Assembly: GCA_900549495.1 (NCBI GenBank)
Contig: UROL01000048.1
Span: forward strand, 1-11,788
DNA from: an uncultured Eubacteriales bacterium
GTDB lineage: Bacteria; Bacillota; Clostridia; Oscillospirales; Oscillospiraceae
DNA length: 11,788 nt
Direction: 5' to 3'
The notes below the pieces were generated by a model that searched no databases, was not told the DNA's origin, and worked only from the letters and a program-made list of their open reading frames with translations. Made by a program: the position numbers and the translations under genes. Shown here in pieces: positions 1 through 7,441 of the stretch (position 1 is the stretch's first letter; each line of letters opens with the position of its first letter).

Positions 1-26
1 CAGCGTCAGATGTGTATAAGAGACAG
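1..26. other. Nextera/Tn5 sequencing adapter remnant (non-genomic)
   Basis: Bases 8-26 read AGATGTGTATAAGAGACAG, the 19-bp Tn5 mosaic end used in Illumina Nextera libraries, and bases 1-7 (CAGCGTC) are the preceding bases of the Nextera read-1 adapter. The topA reading frame is in good order up to base 27/28 and then runs into this sequence. I take this as untrimmed adapter at a contig end; a natural Tn5 end would not carry the synthetic CAGCGTC prefix. Confidence 0.96.
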
Positions 27-747
27 CCACAAAGGGGCCGTCCTTTACATCGTCGATGACGGCCTGGGTCTGGGCTTCGTTTTCCAGCTCCCGCTTTTTC
101 TCCTCGCCGTAATAGTGGGCCACAAAGCTGCCGGGCTTTCCCTGACGGTTCAGGGTCACGTCCAAGGACCAATACTCCCTGGGCCGGAATGCACGGATTT
201 CATTTTCCCTGTCCACCACCATCCGGGTGGCCACGGACTGGACACGTCCGGCGGAAAGGCCCCGGCGCACCTTCTTCCAAAGCAGCGGGGAGAGCTGGTA
301 GCCGACAATCCGGTCCAGAATCCGCCGGGCCTGCTGGGCATCCACCAGGTCATAGTCGATATCCCGGGGGTGCTGGATGGACTCCCGCACCACCCGCTGG
401 GTAATTTCGTTAAAGGTGACCCGGTGTGCCTTCTCGTCGGAGAGATTCAGCAGCTCCTTCAGATGCCAGGAGATGGCTTCCCCCTCCCGGTCCGGGTCCG
501 TTGCCAGGTAGACGGTCTGCACCCCTGCGGCATCCTTCTTCAGCTCCTTGATCAGCTCTTCCTTGCCCCGGACAGGGATGTAGTCCGGCTTAAAATCATG
601 CTCCAAATCTACGCCCATTTTGCTCTTGGGCAGGTCCCGCAGATGGCCCATGCTGGCTTTTACCAGGTAGTCCGGGCCCAGGTATTTTCCAATGGTCTTC
701 GCCTTGGAGGGCGACTCCACAATGACAAGATTGGTTGGTTTTGCCAT
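27..747 (-). CDS. topA: DNA topoisomerase I, N-terminal part (cut by contig end)
   Basis: Type IA topoisomerase, which relaxes negative supercoils through a transient 5'-phosphotyrosine link. The 240 visible residues begin [20 protein letters not shown] with the Toprim catalytic Glu at about residue 11. The acidic metal site TDPDREGE follows at 83-90, and the conserved [11 protein letters not shown] stretch at about 163-173. The active-site tyrosine region and the zinc-ribbon C-terminus lie beyond the adapter and are not seen, so whether the gene is intact cannot be judged. The start is the ATG at 747, preceded by GGAGAAGGAAG. It lies 29 nt after the dprA stop, an order common in Bacillota, and is the last visible gene of the operon starting at ktrB. 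Confidence 0.96.
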
Positions 748-776
748 GAACAACTTCCTTCTCCATATTTGTTTTC

Positions 777-1985
777 CTATTTACGCACAACCCGGTTGCC
801 GGGGAGGCGGAGAATCACCTTTTTCAGCTCCAGCATAGTCAGGCTTCGCAGAAGCATGCCGGAGGGAATGCCGGTTTCGGCAATCAGGTCGTCCACCCGC
901 TTTTCGGTGCTGCCCAGGGCAGACACAATGCGCTTTTCCTCCTCTGATAGGGCAGGGAGTGGGGTTTTTCTGTCAATATAAGGTGTTTCCGCCGGATTGT
1001 CAATGTCTTTTTTCGGTATTTGTGGGGTTTTTCCCTGTTTTCTCTGGGAAGGCACCGGTGCCGGGGCGGGAAAATCGCCGCTGCGCCGGGGTGCCTCCGC
1101 CCTTCGAATTTTATCCGGGAATAGGGGCAGATATTCACTGAGGATGTCCCAGCCGCAGGTGACGGAGCCCGCTCCCTCTTTCAAAAGCCGGTTGCTCCCG
1201 GCGAAGGTGGGCAAATCCACATTCCCCGGCACCGCAAACACATCCCGATTCTGGCTCAATGCCTGCCGGGCAGTGCTCAATGCGCCGCTGCGCTCCGGAG
1301 CCTCCACCACCAGGGTAGCCACGCTGAGGCCGCTGATAAGGCGGTTGCGTTTTGGGAAGTTCCACTTATAGCCCGGTGTTTTGGGCAGGAATTCCGAAAG
1401 GATGCAGCCGCAGGTCTCCACTCGCTGGAACAGCTCCTTGTTCTCCCTGGGGAAAATTACGTCCACCCCGGTGCCCAGCACACCTACAGTAGGGGTGCCT
1501 GTCTGTAAGGCCCCCTGCATGGCAGCGGCATCGATACCTGTTGCCAGGCCGGAGACCACCATACCGCCGCAGGCGCAGATTTCACCGGCAATTCTCCCCG
1601 CCGCTGCCTGGCCATAGGCGGTGCTTTTCCGGGTGCCCACCACACTGACCACCGGCACTCCATCAAACTGAGGGAAGGTGCCCTTATAATACAGCACCAG
1701 GGGCGGGTCGTAGATATTTTTCAGCCGCTGGGGATATGCCTCGTCCTGGAAGGTGAGAATATGAATTCCCTCCCGGTGGCAGTAGTCCAGGGCGGCCCGG
1801 TACAGGGCCAGATTTTTATCCGACAGGGAGAGCTTTCCCTGGGCGGAAATGCCCGAGAAAACGTCGAACTCCGGGGGCGCTGCCTGATACACCGCCTCCG
1901 GCGACTGGAAAGACTGGAGCAGCAGCAATTTCTGATGCTCATTCAGATTGGGCCGATGGGCCAGCCACAGCCAGTATTCCAGCAT
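777..1985 (-). CDS. dprA: DNA-processing protein DprA (Smf)
   Basis: 402 residues. DprA binds incoming single-stranded DNA in the cytoplasm and loads RecA during natural transformation. An N-terminal helical region (about 1-90) precedes the Rossmann-like core (about 110-290). The core shows GTRKSTAYG at 117-125, SGLATGID at 145-152, a [15 protein letters not shown] stretch near 168-182 and the signature [12 protein letters not shown] at 210-221. A proline- and basic-rich linker (about 290-345) leads to a C-terminal winged-helix domain (about 346-402), as in DprA/Smf proteins. The ATG at 1985 has AAGGGGAG just upstream, and the stop of the methyltransferase gene lies 16 nt away. DprA is also kept by many bacteria not known to be competent, so its presence alone does not prove competence. 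Confidence 0.96.
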   Translation of the reverse strand: MLEYWLWLAHRPNLNEHQKLLLLQSFQSPEAVYQAAPPEFDVFSGISAQGKLSLSDKNLALYRAALDYCHREGIHILTFQDEAYPQRLKNIYDPPLVLYYKGTFPQFDGVPVVSVVGTRKSTAYGQAAAGRIAGEICACGGMVVSGLATGIDAAAMQGALQTGTPTVGVLGTGVDVIFPRENKELFQRVETCGCILSEFLPKTPGYKWNFPKRNRLISGLSVATLVVEAPERSGALSTARQALSQNRDVFAVPGNVDLPTFAGSNRLLKEGAGSVTCGWDILSEYLPLFPDKIRRAEAPRRSGDFPAPAPVPSQRKQGKTPQIPKKDIDNPAETPYIDRKTPLPALSEEEKRIVSALGSTEKRVDDLIAETGIPSGMLLRSLTMLELKKVILRLPGNRVVRK

Positions 1986-2001
1986 GTTCTCTCTCCCCTT
2001 T

Positions 2002-2751
2002 TTATTTTTTCATCTGCCACATCACTATGGTGGCTGCCACGGCGGCATTCAAAGACTCACAGTGGGGGTTCATTGGGATAATCAGCTTCCGCTCTGCCTG
2101 TTCCAGAATCTCCTGGCGGGCACCCTGGCCCTCGCTGCCAATAACCACTGCCATCCCGGCAAGGTCTGCTCCCCGGATGTCCACGGAATGGGCATCCAGC
2201 GCCGTGACGGCAATGGGGATGTGCTCCCGGGCAAAGGCCTCCCGGGCCTGGGCCCAGGGGACGGAAACCACCGGGGTACGGAACACCGCCCCCATGCTGG
2301 AGCGAACCACCTTATGACTATAGGGGTCGGCGCATCCCTCCAGCAGTGCCACCGGAATATCCAGTGCATCCGCCGTCCGCAGAATTGTGCCCAGATTTCC
2401 CGGGTCCTGGATGCCGTCCAGCAGGAGCATACCGGGCCTGGGGCAGAAGGCGGTGCGCTCCGGCAGACGGCACAGGAACACTGCCCCCTGAGGGGCCGCC
2501 ATGGGGGAGACGGATTCCATCACGTCCCCCGGCACCCGCACCAGGCGCACATTCTCCGGCACCTCCGCCGGAACCCCATCGGACAAAATCACCGTGTCCA
2601 GCCCCGGGAAATAACGCACCGCCTCTTGCAGCAGCTTGGTGCCGTCGGCAACGAAGAGGCCGGTATTCTCCCGCTCCTTTCGGGAGGTCAGCAGACGCTT
2701 CACCTGCTGGAGCAGGGGATTTTTTCTGGATGTGATGCGTTCTTCCCTCAC
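2002..2751 (-). CDS. SpoU/TrmH-family RNA 2'-O-methyltransferase
   Basis: 249 residues. This family transfers a methyl group from S-adenosylmethionine to a ribose 2'-OH in rRNA or tRNA through a trefoil-knot (SPOUT) fold. An N-terminal substrate-binding region begins ITSRKNPLLQQVKRL, as in RlmB/TrmH relatives. The three SPOUT motifs are all present: DPGNLGTILRTAD at 116-128, VIGSEGQG at 203-210, and IPMNPHCESLNAAVAA at 225-240. The start is GTG at 2751, overlapping the ktrA stop as GTGA, with GGAGG about 13 nt upstream inside ktrA. This suggests translational coupling. The exact target nucleotide cannot be told from sequence, so no specific symbol is given. Confidence 0.93.
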   Translation of the reverse strand: MREERITSRKNPLLQQVKRLLTSRKERENTGLFVADGTKLLQEAVRYFPGLDTVILSDGVPAEVPENVRLVRVPGDVMESVSPMAAPQGAVFLCRLPERTAFCPRPGMLLLDGIQDPGNLGTILRTADALDIPVALLEGCADPYSHKVVRSSMGAVFRTPVVSVPWAQAREAFAREHIPIAVTALDAHSVDIRGADLAGMAVVIGSEGQGARQEILEQAERKLIIPMNPHCESLNAAVAATIVMWQMKK

Positions 2752-3395
2752 AGCTTCTGCATAGCCTCCAAAGCGTTCATATCTCCCAGAACTGCCAGTA
2801 CATCCTCCGGCCGGATTTCGTAGTCCGCCGAGGGGGAAACCATGGTCTTATCGCCGTTCTTAATGGCAATGATATTGATGTCCATTTTGGCCCGGACATT
2901 CAGCTGACGGATGGTTTTGTTGGCCCAGGATTTGGGGGCGGGAACCTCCAGGATGCCATAGTCCTTGGAAAGCTCGATGTAATCCAGCACGTTGTGGGAC
3001 TGCAAAATCCGGGCAAGCCGCTGGGCCTGCTCCAGCTCCGGAACCACCACCTGATCCACCCCCAGCTTTTCCAGCACCCGGCAGTGCATTTCGTCATGGG
3101 CCTTGCAGACCAGCTTGGGAATCCCCAGCTCCTGAAGGTTCATCACCGTCAGCACCGAGGCTGCCAGATTGTCACCAATGGCCACCACGGCGCAGTCAAA
3201 ATTCCGGGCGCCCAGGGCACGGAGAACCTCCTTGTCCTGGCCGTCCCCCACCACTGCGTGGGTCACATCCCCGGAGAGCTGCTGCACCAGCTCCGGGCGC
3301 ACGTCCATAGCCAGCACCTCTGCCCCCAGGCTGCTCAGGCTTTTTGCCAGGCCGGAGCCAAAACGCCCCAGGCCGATTATCATATAGGATTTCAT
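2748..3395 (-). CDS. ktrA: Potassium uptake regulatory subunit, TrkA/KtrA type
   Basis: 215 residues from the ATG at 3395. This is the cytoplasmic RCK ring subunit that gates the KtrB/TrkH channel in response to nucleotides. The RCK_N Rossmann domain opens MKSYMIIGLGRFGSG with the GxGxxG loop at 8-13 and the ribose-binding acidic residue D31. An RCK_C domain fills about 140-215. The single RCK unit and its length match KtrA and not the duplicated E. coli TrkA. I reject a start 6 codons upstream because GGAGGT sits 5 nt before this ATG. It follows the ktrB stop after 10 nt, with its ribosome site overlapping that stop, and its own stop overlaps the methyltransferase start. Confidence 0.95.
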   Translation of the reverse strand: MKSYMIIGLGRFGSGLAKSLSSLGAEVLAMDVRPELVQQLSGDVTHAVVGDGQDKEVLRALGARNFDCAVVAIGDNLAASVLTVMNLQELGIPKLVCKAHDEMHCRVLEKLGVDQVVVPELEQAQRLARILQSHNVLDYIELSKDYGILEVPAPKSWANKTIRQLNVRAKMDINIIAIKNGDKTMVSPSADYEIRPEDVLAVLGDMNALEAMQKL

Positions 3396-3405
3396 GGAAT
3401 ACCTC

Positions 3406-4785
3406 CTATCCAATCAGCAGGCTGGTTTCCGCATAGCGGAACCGCTCCACTGCCTGGTCGCCCATCAGGAAGCCCAGGCTGATGGTGAGCACCCCCACCC
3501 GGCCGAAATACATAAACACAATAATCAAAATCTTTGCAGGTACGCTGAGCAGGGTGGTTGCTCCGGCTGTCAGGCCCACTGTAGCCAGAGCGGAAACCGA
3601 CTCAAACAAAGCGTCGGTGAAATTCACAGGGGAGGTGGCGCTGACGAAAATCCCCCCGAACATAGCCAGGGCAATCATCACCAGGGAGATGGTCATGGCG
3701 TTCATCACCTGCTCCTCCGGGATGGTGTGGTGGTATACCGTGACGGTGCTCCTGCCCCGGATGCGGGTGCCGATAAACAGCAGCAGCACCAGGAAGGTTA
3801 CGGTTTTCAAGCCGCCCGCCGTGGAGCCGGAGGAGCCGCCAACCATCATCAGCATCATGGACACAGCCTTGCCTCCCTCCGTCAGCCCCGCCTGGTTCAG
3901 TCCGTCGAATCCGGCGGTTCGCAGGGTCAGCGACTGGAAGAGGCCACCCAGCAGCTTGCCCCCCAGGCTGAGATTGCCCAGGGTCTGGGGATTGTTCCAT
4001 TCCAGAATGCAAATCAGAATCCAGCCCGATAGGATCAGACTGCCAGTGGCCAGAAGCACCAGCCGGGAATAGACGCTGAGCTTGTGCCAGCGGCGTTTCT
4101 GAGCCACATCCTCCCAGACCAAAAAGCCCAGGCCGCCCACGGCAATCAGGCTGCCCAAGGTCAGCAGCACCACCGGGTCATTTTGGAACAGCTGCACACT
4201 GGTGCCCGGGGCTATCTCACCAAAGATATCAAAGCCCGCATTGCAAAAGGCGGAAATGGCATGGAAAATTCCCCACTGCAACGCCTTGGCCAGACCGTAT
4301 TGGGGCCAGAACCGGCAGGCAAGGATCAGCGCCCCCGCCGCCTGGAAGGCCAGGCTGCCGAAAATCACCATCCGCTGCAAACGCACCACGCCGTTCATCT
4401 CGTTCAGGGAGAGGGCTTGGGCAATAATCATCCGCTGGCGAAGCCCCACCTTCCGGCGAAACAGGAAAATCACCAGAGTGGCCGCCGACATAAAGCCCAG
4501 GCCGCCCACCTCAATCAGGCACAGCAGCACCAGCTGGCCGAAGCCGCTCCACTGGCTCCAGGTGTCGAAGGGGGTCAGCCCTGTGACACAGGTGGCGGAG
4601 GTGGCGGTAAACAGCGCAGGCAAAAAAGCGCAGGGTCTGCCGCTGCGGGAAGATGCGGGCAGCATCAGCAGCAGCGTTCCCGTCAGGATAATTCCCAGAA
4701 AGCAAAGTGCAATCAGCCTGGTTGCACGCATGGGCTTTCTGTGGCGCTTCACGCTCCCCTGCCTGCCCCGCTGAAAAACATACAA
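3406..4785 (-). CDS. ktrB: Potassium channel/transporter subunit, TrkH/KtrB type
   Basis: 459 residues from a TTG start at 4785; membrane K+ (possibly Na+-coupled) uptake pore. The four pseudo-repeats each show a filter loop: TSATCVTGL (Gly 69), SAFCNAGFD (Gly 184), TLRTAGFDG (Gly 292) and SALATVGLT (Gly 404). A glycine/serine-rich gating loop VGGSSGSTAGG lies at about 315-325, and the conserved FGRVG near 427-431 supplies the Arg of the pore constriction. A basic N-terminus (about 6-23) precedes the first membrane helix. The frame is open to another TTG at 4863, but that codon lies in the -35 box of the promoter, so translation from it is unlikely. GAGGAGG sits 8 nt before the TTG at 4785. 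A GTG ten codons further in is a weaker alternative. First gene of the five-gene operon. Confidence 0.95.
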   Translation of the reverse strand: MYVFQRGRQGSVKRHRKPMRATRLIALCFLGIILTGTLLLMLPASSRSGRPCAFLPALFTATSATCVTGLTPFDTWSQWSGFGQLVLLCLIEVGGLGFMSAATLVIFLFRRKVGLRQRMIIAQALSLNEMNGVVRLQRMVIFGSLAFQAAGALILACRFWPQYGLAKALQWGIFHAISAFCNAGFDIFGEIAPGTSVQLFQNDPVVLLTLGSLIAVGGLGFLVWEDVAQKRRWHKLSVYSRLVLLATGSLILSGWILICILEWNNPQTLGNLSLGGKLLGGLFQSLTLRTAGFDGLNQAGLTEGGKAVSMMLMMVGGSSGSTAGGLKTVTFLVLLLFIGTRIRGRSTVTVYHHTIPEEQVMNAMTISLVMIALAMFGGIFVSATSPVNFTDALFESVSALATVGLTAGATTLLSVPAKILIIVFMYFGRVGVLTISLGFLMGDQAVERFRYAETSLLIG

Positions 4786-4834
4786 GACACATTCCTCCTC
4801 AGGCACAGCATACCTATTTTGCACAGTACCCTTT

Positions 4835-4863
4835 ATTATAAGCAACAGAGTTTCAATTTGCAA
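4835..4863 (-). promoter_or_regulatory. Sigma-A promoter of the ktrB-ktrA-spoU-dprA-topA operon
   Basis: On the minus strand, TTGCAA (4863-4858), 17 bp, then a perfect TATAAT (4840-4835). Transcription would start near 4828 and leave a leader of about 43 nt before the TTG start of ktrB. The left copy of the 25-bp direct repeat ends only 4 bp upstream of the -35 box, so any activator site once upstream is now island sequence. Confidence 0.82.
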
Positions 4864-4867
4864 GTCT

Positions 4868-4892
4868 CTTTTCTCAAAGCGCCAAACTTTTC
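4868..4892. repeat. 25-bp direct repeat, left copy (left end of island)
   Basis: Plus-strand core CTCAAAGCGCCAAAC flanked on each side by CTTTTC; identical in all 25 positions to 7826-7850. The repeat begins CTTTTC and ends CTTTTC, so it has internal direct symmetry but no good dyad. It directly adjoins the HsdR-N fragment on one side and nearly touches the -35 box of the potassium operon on the other. Candidate attL-type or target-duplication site. Confidence 0.85.
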
Positions 4893-5194
4893 GATAAATA
4901 AAAAAGCATTTCCGCTGACATCTCGAACAATAATGTCTATCCGACTTGTATTGGTATGAGGACGTCCGGCGGTATACTCATGTTCAATTTCAATCCGATC
5001 AGGGGAATACCCCAGCTCATTTACCAAACGGTTAAAATAAAGGATCGAGACATTTCTTCATCGCCCTTAATCTCTCTGATAACTTGACCTTGGATTATAC
5101 CTTGATATTCGATTTTATTCTTGCCCAGATCCATCTTTGCGACAACTTTTTGGGGTTGGTTGTCTATATATTTTTTAATTAGGGTGCGATCCAT
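4893..5194 (-). pseudogene. Broken 5' fragment of an HsdR-N-type restriction/methylation gene
   Basis: About 100 residues remain. The start is the ATG at 5194, with GGAGGG 6-7 nt upstream: MDRTLIKKYIDNQPQKVVAK and then KIEYQGIIQGQVIREIKGDEE. The frame then changes near 5038-5045, in TTTATTTTAA, and hits a stop at 5021-5023. The next frame continues the same protein as RLVNELGYSPDRIEIEHEYT and RIDIIVRDVSGNAFLFIE. This pattern fits the PD-(D/E)xK-like N-terminal domain of type I restriction R subunits and related N6-methylase proteins (HSDR_N). The Asp of RIDIIV is present, but the family's E-x-K is cut after FIE, where the 25-bp repeat begins; residues beyond are read from the repeat and the ktrB promoter. 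It is therefore both frameshifted and truncated. Family assignment is from memory of the motif pattern, and the frameshift could be an assembly error. It lies 39 nt after the GIY-YIG stop. Confidence 0.7.
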
Positions 5195-5233
5195 TTCTTG
5201 CCCTCCGTTATTCGAATAAATATACACATGTTA

Positions 5234-6064
5234 TTATTTGCGGAACAATTCGTCCAGTGTTTTTCCGTTCTTGTTCTTCCATTCGACCCAGCCATTTGTG
5301 CTACCACCAAGAACAAACATGGCAGCAGAGCTGGGGGATGTAAAGGATACAGAAACGTTCAGCTTGTATTTGCCACCAATATCAACAATATTGCCGTTTT
5401 TAATTGCGGTTTGCCGCTGCTTTTCAATATTATCGGAATGGCACTTACGGCTCATATCAATCTCCGAGCCTTCTAACACTTCAAATTTTTCACCGTCGTA
5501 AACACCAAATGCTTGGACACCGTTTCTGGTTGTATGCAGGGTGTTGGCCTCATTCAGCGTTGACTTGGAGTTGTCCATTTTATATCCCTGTGTGGCCATA
5601 ATGAATTTGATTTCCTCATACACTTCTTCGATCAACGGCAAATCATATTCATCGATTTCGTATTTGGGATTGACTGTGTTTTCTACCTTATACCGTTTGG
5701 ATTCAGTCGCCTTATTTATGGCATAAGCTTCAAGGCCGCTGATCATATCCAATGAAAAAGTTTTGCTGTCAGCCAAAAACATGATTGCCTTGTTCCAAAA
5801 GTCTTTGGAACGATTGTGATCATCCAGACGGCTAACACCATTTCTCGTCTGGCCGATATATATTTGAGCAATCTTGTTATCGTCATTTTCGCTGATTAGG
5901 TAGTAAATACCGGGACGATTGATTCCGGTTAATTTTTTAGCTTCTGAAAGTAGCGGACGAGGAATGACATAAGTGGTCATGGTAGATAAATGGCGACGAA
6001 TGGAGCGAATGCCATCTGGTTGACCATTGTGGTATATAATTTCAAGTTTTTTACTAATAGCCAT
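5234..6064 (-). CDS. GIY-YIG nuclease-domain protein with C-terminal DUF4357
   Basis: 276 residues from the ATG at 6064. The GIY-YIG fold is visible as GIYYLI at about 52-57 and IYIGQT at 68-73. It is followed by RLDDH (Arg 79) and an acidic GLEAY (Glu 112), at the places of the catalytic Arg and metal-binding Glu of GIY-YIG endonucleases, then VNPK near 131-134. The C-terminal segment (about 215-276, with SSAAMFVLGGSTNGWVEWKN) matches DUF4357, a domain often found with GIY-YIG and near restriction-modification genes. The chosen start has GGAGAA 8-9 nt upstream; an ATG at 6079 (five residues longer) is possible but lacks a ribosome site. It follows the ATPase stop by 22 nt and precedes the HsdR-N fragment by 39 nt, so all three appear co-transcribed. 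The role is inferred as DNA cleavage in defence or element maintenance. Confidence 0.85.
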   Translation of the reverse strand: MAISKKLEIIYHNGQPDGIRSIRRHLSTMTTYVIPRPLLSEAKKLTGINRPGIYYLISENDDNKIAQIYIGQTRNGVSRLDDHNRSKDFWNKAIMFLADSKTFSLDMISGLEAYAINKATESKRYKVENTVNPKYEIDEYDLPLIEEVYEEIKFIMATQGYKMDNSKSTLNEANTLHTTRNGVQAFGVYDGEKFEVLEGSEIDMSRKCHSDNIEKQRQTAIKNGNIVDIGGKYKLNVSVSFTSPSSAAMFVLGGSTNGWVEWKNKNGKTLDELFRK

Positions 6065-6086
6065 ATCTGTATTCTCCATACTTCTA

Positions 6087-7430
6087 TTACTGTGCGTTGC
6101 CCTGTTCCAACGCCAATCCAATCAACCGGTCGGCTTGATCTGCCATAAACAGTGGGATATTCAGCACATCATCATCAAGCTTCAGATTATCCAGAGAGAA
6201 TCGAATACGGAGTTTGACCTTGTCAGGGAACAGTTCCTTGAACTTCTTCATACTCTTGCTGGTTGTGTTGGCTTCGGATTTGACCTCCACGGGGAAGATG
6301 TCGTTCTCCCGCTGAATGAGGAAATCCACTTCGTAAGGTGGGTTGTTCTGACTCCAATAACGGGGCATGACTTCAAACTGAGTAATTAAAGTCTGCAACA
6401 CAAAGTTTTCGGTTAATGCGCCTTTGAATTCAGTAAATAGGCGGTTCCCTTCGCCAAAGGCAGTGGGAGCCAACTGTGCCAGACGGCGGAGCAGTCCCAC
6501 ATCTACCAAATAAATCTTGAAAGCGGACAAGTCATCGTAAGCTGCAATCGGCAAGCCGGGAGCTGAGCTGCGGTAGATTTTATGAACCAATCGGGCATCC
6601 ACCAGCCACTGCAAAGCATCCTCGTACTCACGGGCTCTGGCCCCCTCTTTGACAACCTTGTAGATAAACTTTTTATTCTCCCTTGCCAGTTGAGAAGGAA
6701 TCGATTTCCAGATCATTGAGATTTTCGGGAACTCGCTGAGGTTAGGATGTTTTGCAAAATCACGCTCATAGGCTCCGATGATTCCGGACAATGCTTCCTG
6801 CATGGCCGAAACATCCCGTGCCTCCGTCCACATCAATACCGGCTCCGGCATACCACCGGTAACATAGTACATCTTCAGCTTCTCATACAGCGGATTAAAG
6901 AAGGCGTCAGGGATAGGTTCAAGGGTATCCACCTGTTCCAGATACTGCGCCAGATTTTCATCGCCGTTAGCAAGTAGAAACTCAGCGAAGGTCATTGGGT
7001 CAATCTGCATGAAGTTGACCTTGCCTACTGGAAAAGAGGAAGGCTTCGCCAAGGCGATACCTAACAGAGAACCGGCGCAGGCAACATGGTACTGCGGTGC
7101 GTTCTCGCAGAAATATTTCATGGAGTTGATGACCTTAGGGCAGTCCTGTACCTCGTCAAAGATGATGAGGGTCTTTTCTGGCACTATCTTCTGACCGCTT
7201 GCCAGCATCAAATTTTGCAGGATACGGTCAACATCTTTTGTAGTTTCAAAGAATTGCTTGTATTCCTCGTTCTCGTCAAAGTTGAAATAGGCGGTATTTT
7301 CATAATAGCGTCTGCCGAATTCTTTCAGAATCCAAGTCTTACCCACCTGACGTACGCCCTTCAAGATTAAAGGCTTGCGGTAGGGAGAATTCTTCCAATC
7401 CAGCAACTTTTTTAAGATAAATCGTTCCAT
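6087..7430 (-). CDS. AAA_14/DUF4143-family ATPase
   Basis: 447 residues. P-loop ATPase of the family annotated as ATP-binding protein/AAA_14 with DUF4143; its biochemical role is poorly defined. Walker A is GVRQVGKT at 25-32, Walker B LIIFDEVQ at 88-95, and a sensor-like GSLLG at 120-124. The C-terminal DUF4143 region contains EVDFLI (Asp 369) and VEVK (Glu 382, Lys 384), a spacing like the D...ExK of PD-(D/E)xK nucleases. The start is the ATG at 7430, with GAGGAG 7 nt upstream; a GTG at 7445 overlaps that ribosome site and is rejected. Length is normal for the family and no frame break is seen. It is the first gene of the island operon, behind its own promoter. Such genes are common and often single, so a partnership with the GIY-YIG protein is inferred from adjacency. 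Confidence 0.9.
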   Translation of the reverse strand: MERFILKKLLDWKNSPYRKPLILKGVRQVGKTWILKEFGRRYYENTAYFNFDENEEYKQFFETTKDVDRILQNLMLASGQKIVPEKTLIIFDEVQDCPKVINSMKYFCENAPQYHVACAGSLLGIALAKPSSFPVGKVNFMQIDPMTFAEFLLANGDENLAQYLEQVDTLEPIPDAFFNPLYEKLKMYYVTGGMPEPVLMWTEARDVSAMQEALSGIIGAYERDFAKHPNLSEFPKISMIWKSIPSQLARENKKFIYKVVKEGARAREYEDALQWLVDARLVHKIYRSSAPGLPIAAYDDLSAFKIYLVDVGLLRRLAQLAPTAFGEGNRLFTEFKGALTENFVLQTLITQFEVMPRYWSQNNPPYEVDFLIQRENDIFPVEVKSEANTTSKSMKKFKELFPDKVKLRIRFSLDNLKLDDDVLNIPLFMADQADRLIGLALEQGNAQ

Positions 7431-7441
7431 AGAATCACTCC

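Noticed and set aside
1..26. Natural Tn5/IS50 transposon end
   Set aside because: The mosaic end is preceded by synthetic adapter bases and lies exactly at the contig edge, so library adapter is far more likely.
10..981. Long plus-strand frame (323 codons) antisense to topA and dprA
   Set aside because: It begins inside the adapter and mirrors the real minus-strand topA and dprA frames; no domain or ribosome site supports it.
1948..2823. 291-codon plus-strand frame over the SpoU methyltransferase gene
   Set aside because: All three SPOUT motifs are on the minus strand and the plus-strand translation has no recognisable domain.
3394..4959. Two long plus-strand frames over ktrB
   Set aside because: They are shadows of ktrB, whose four filter motifs and ribosome site are clear on the minus strand; their Gln/His-rich translations look like reverse-frame products.
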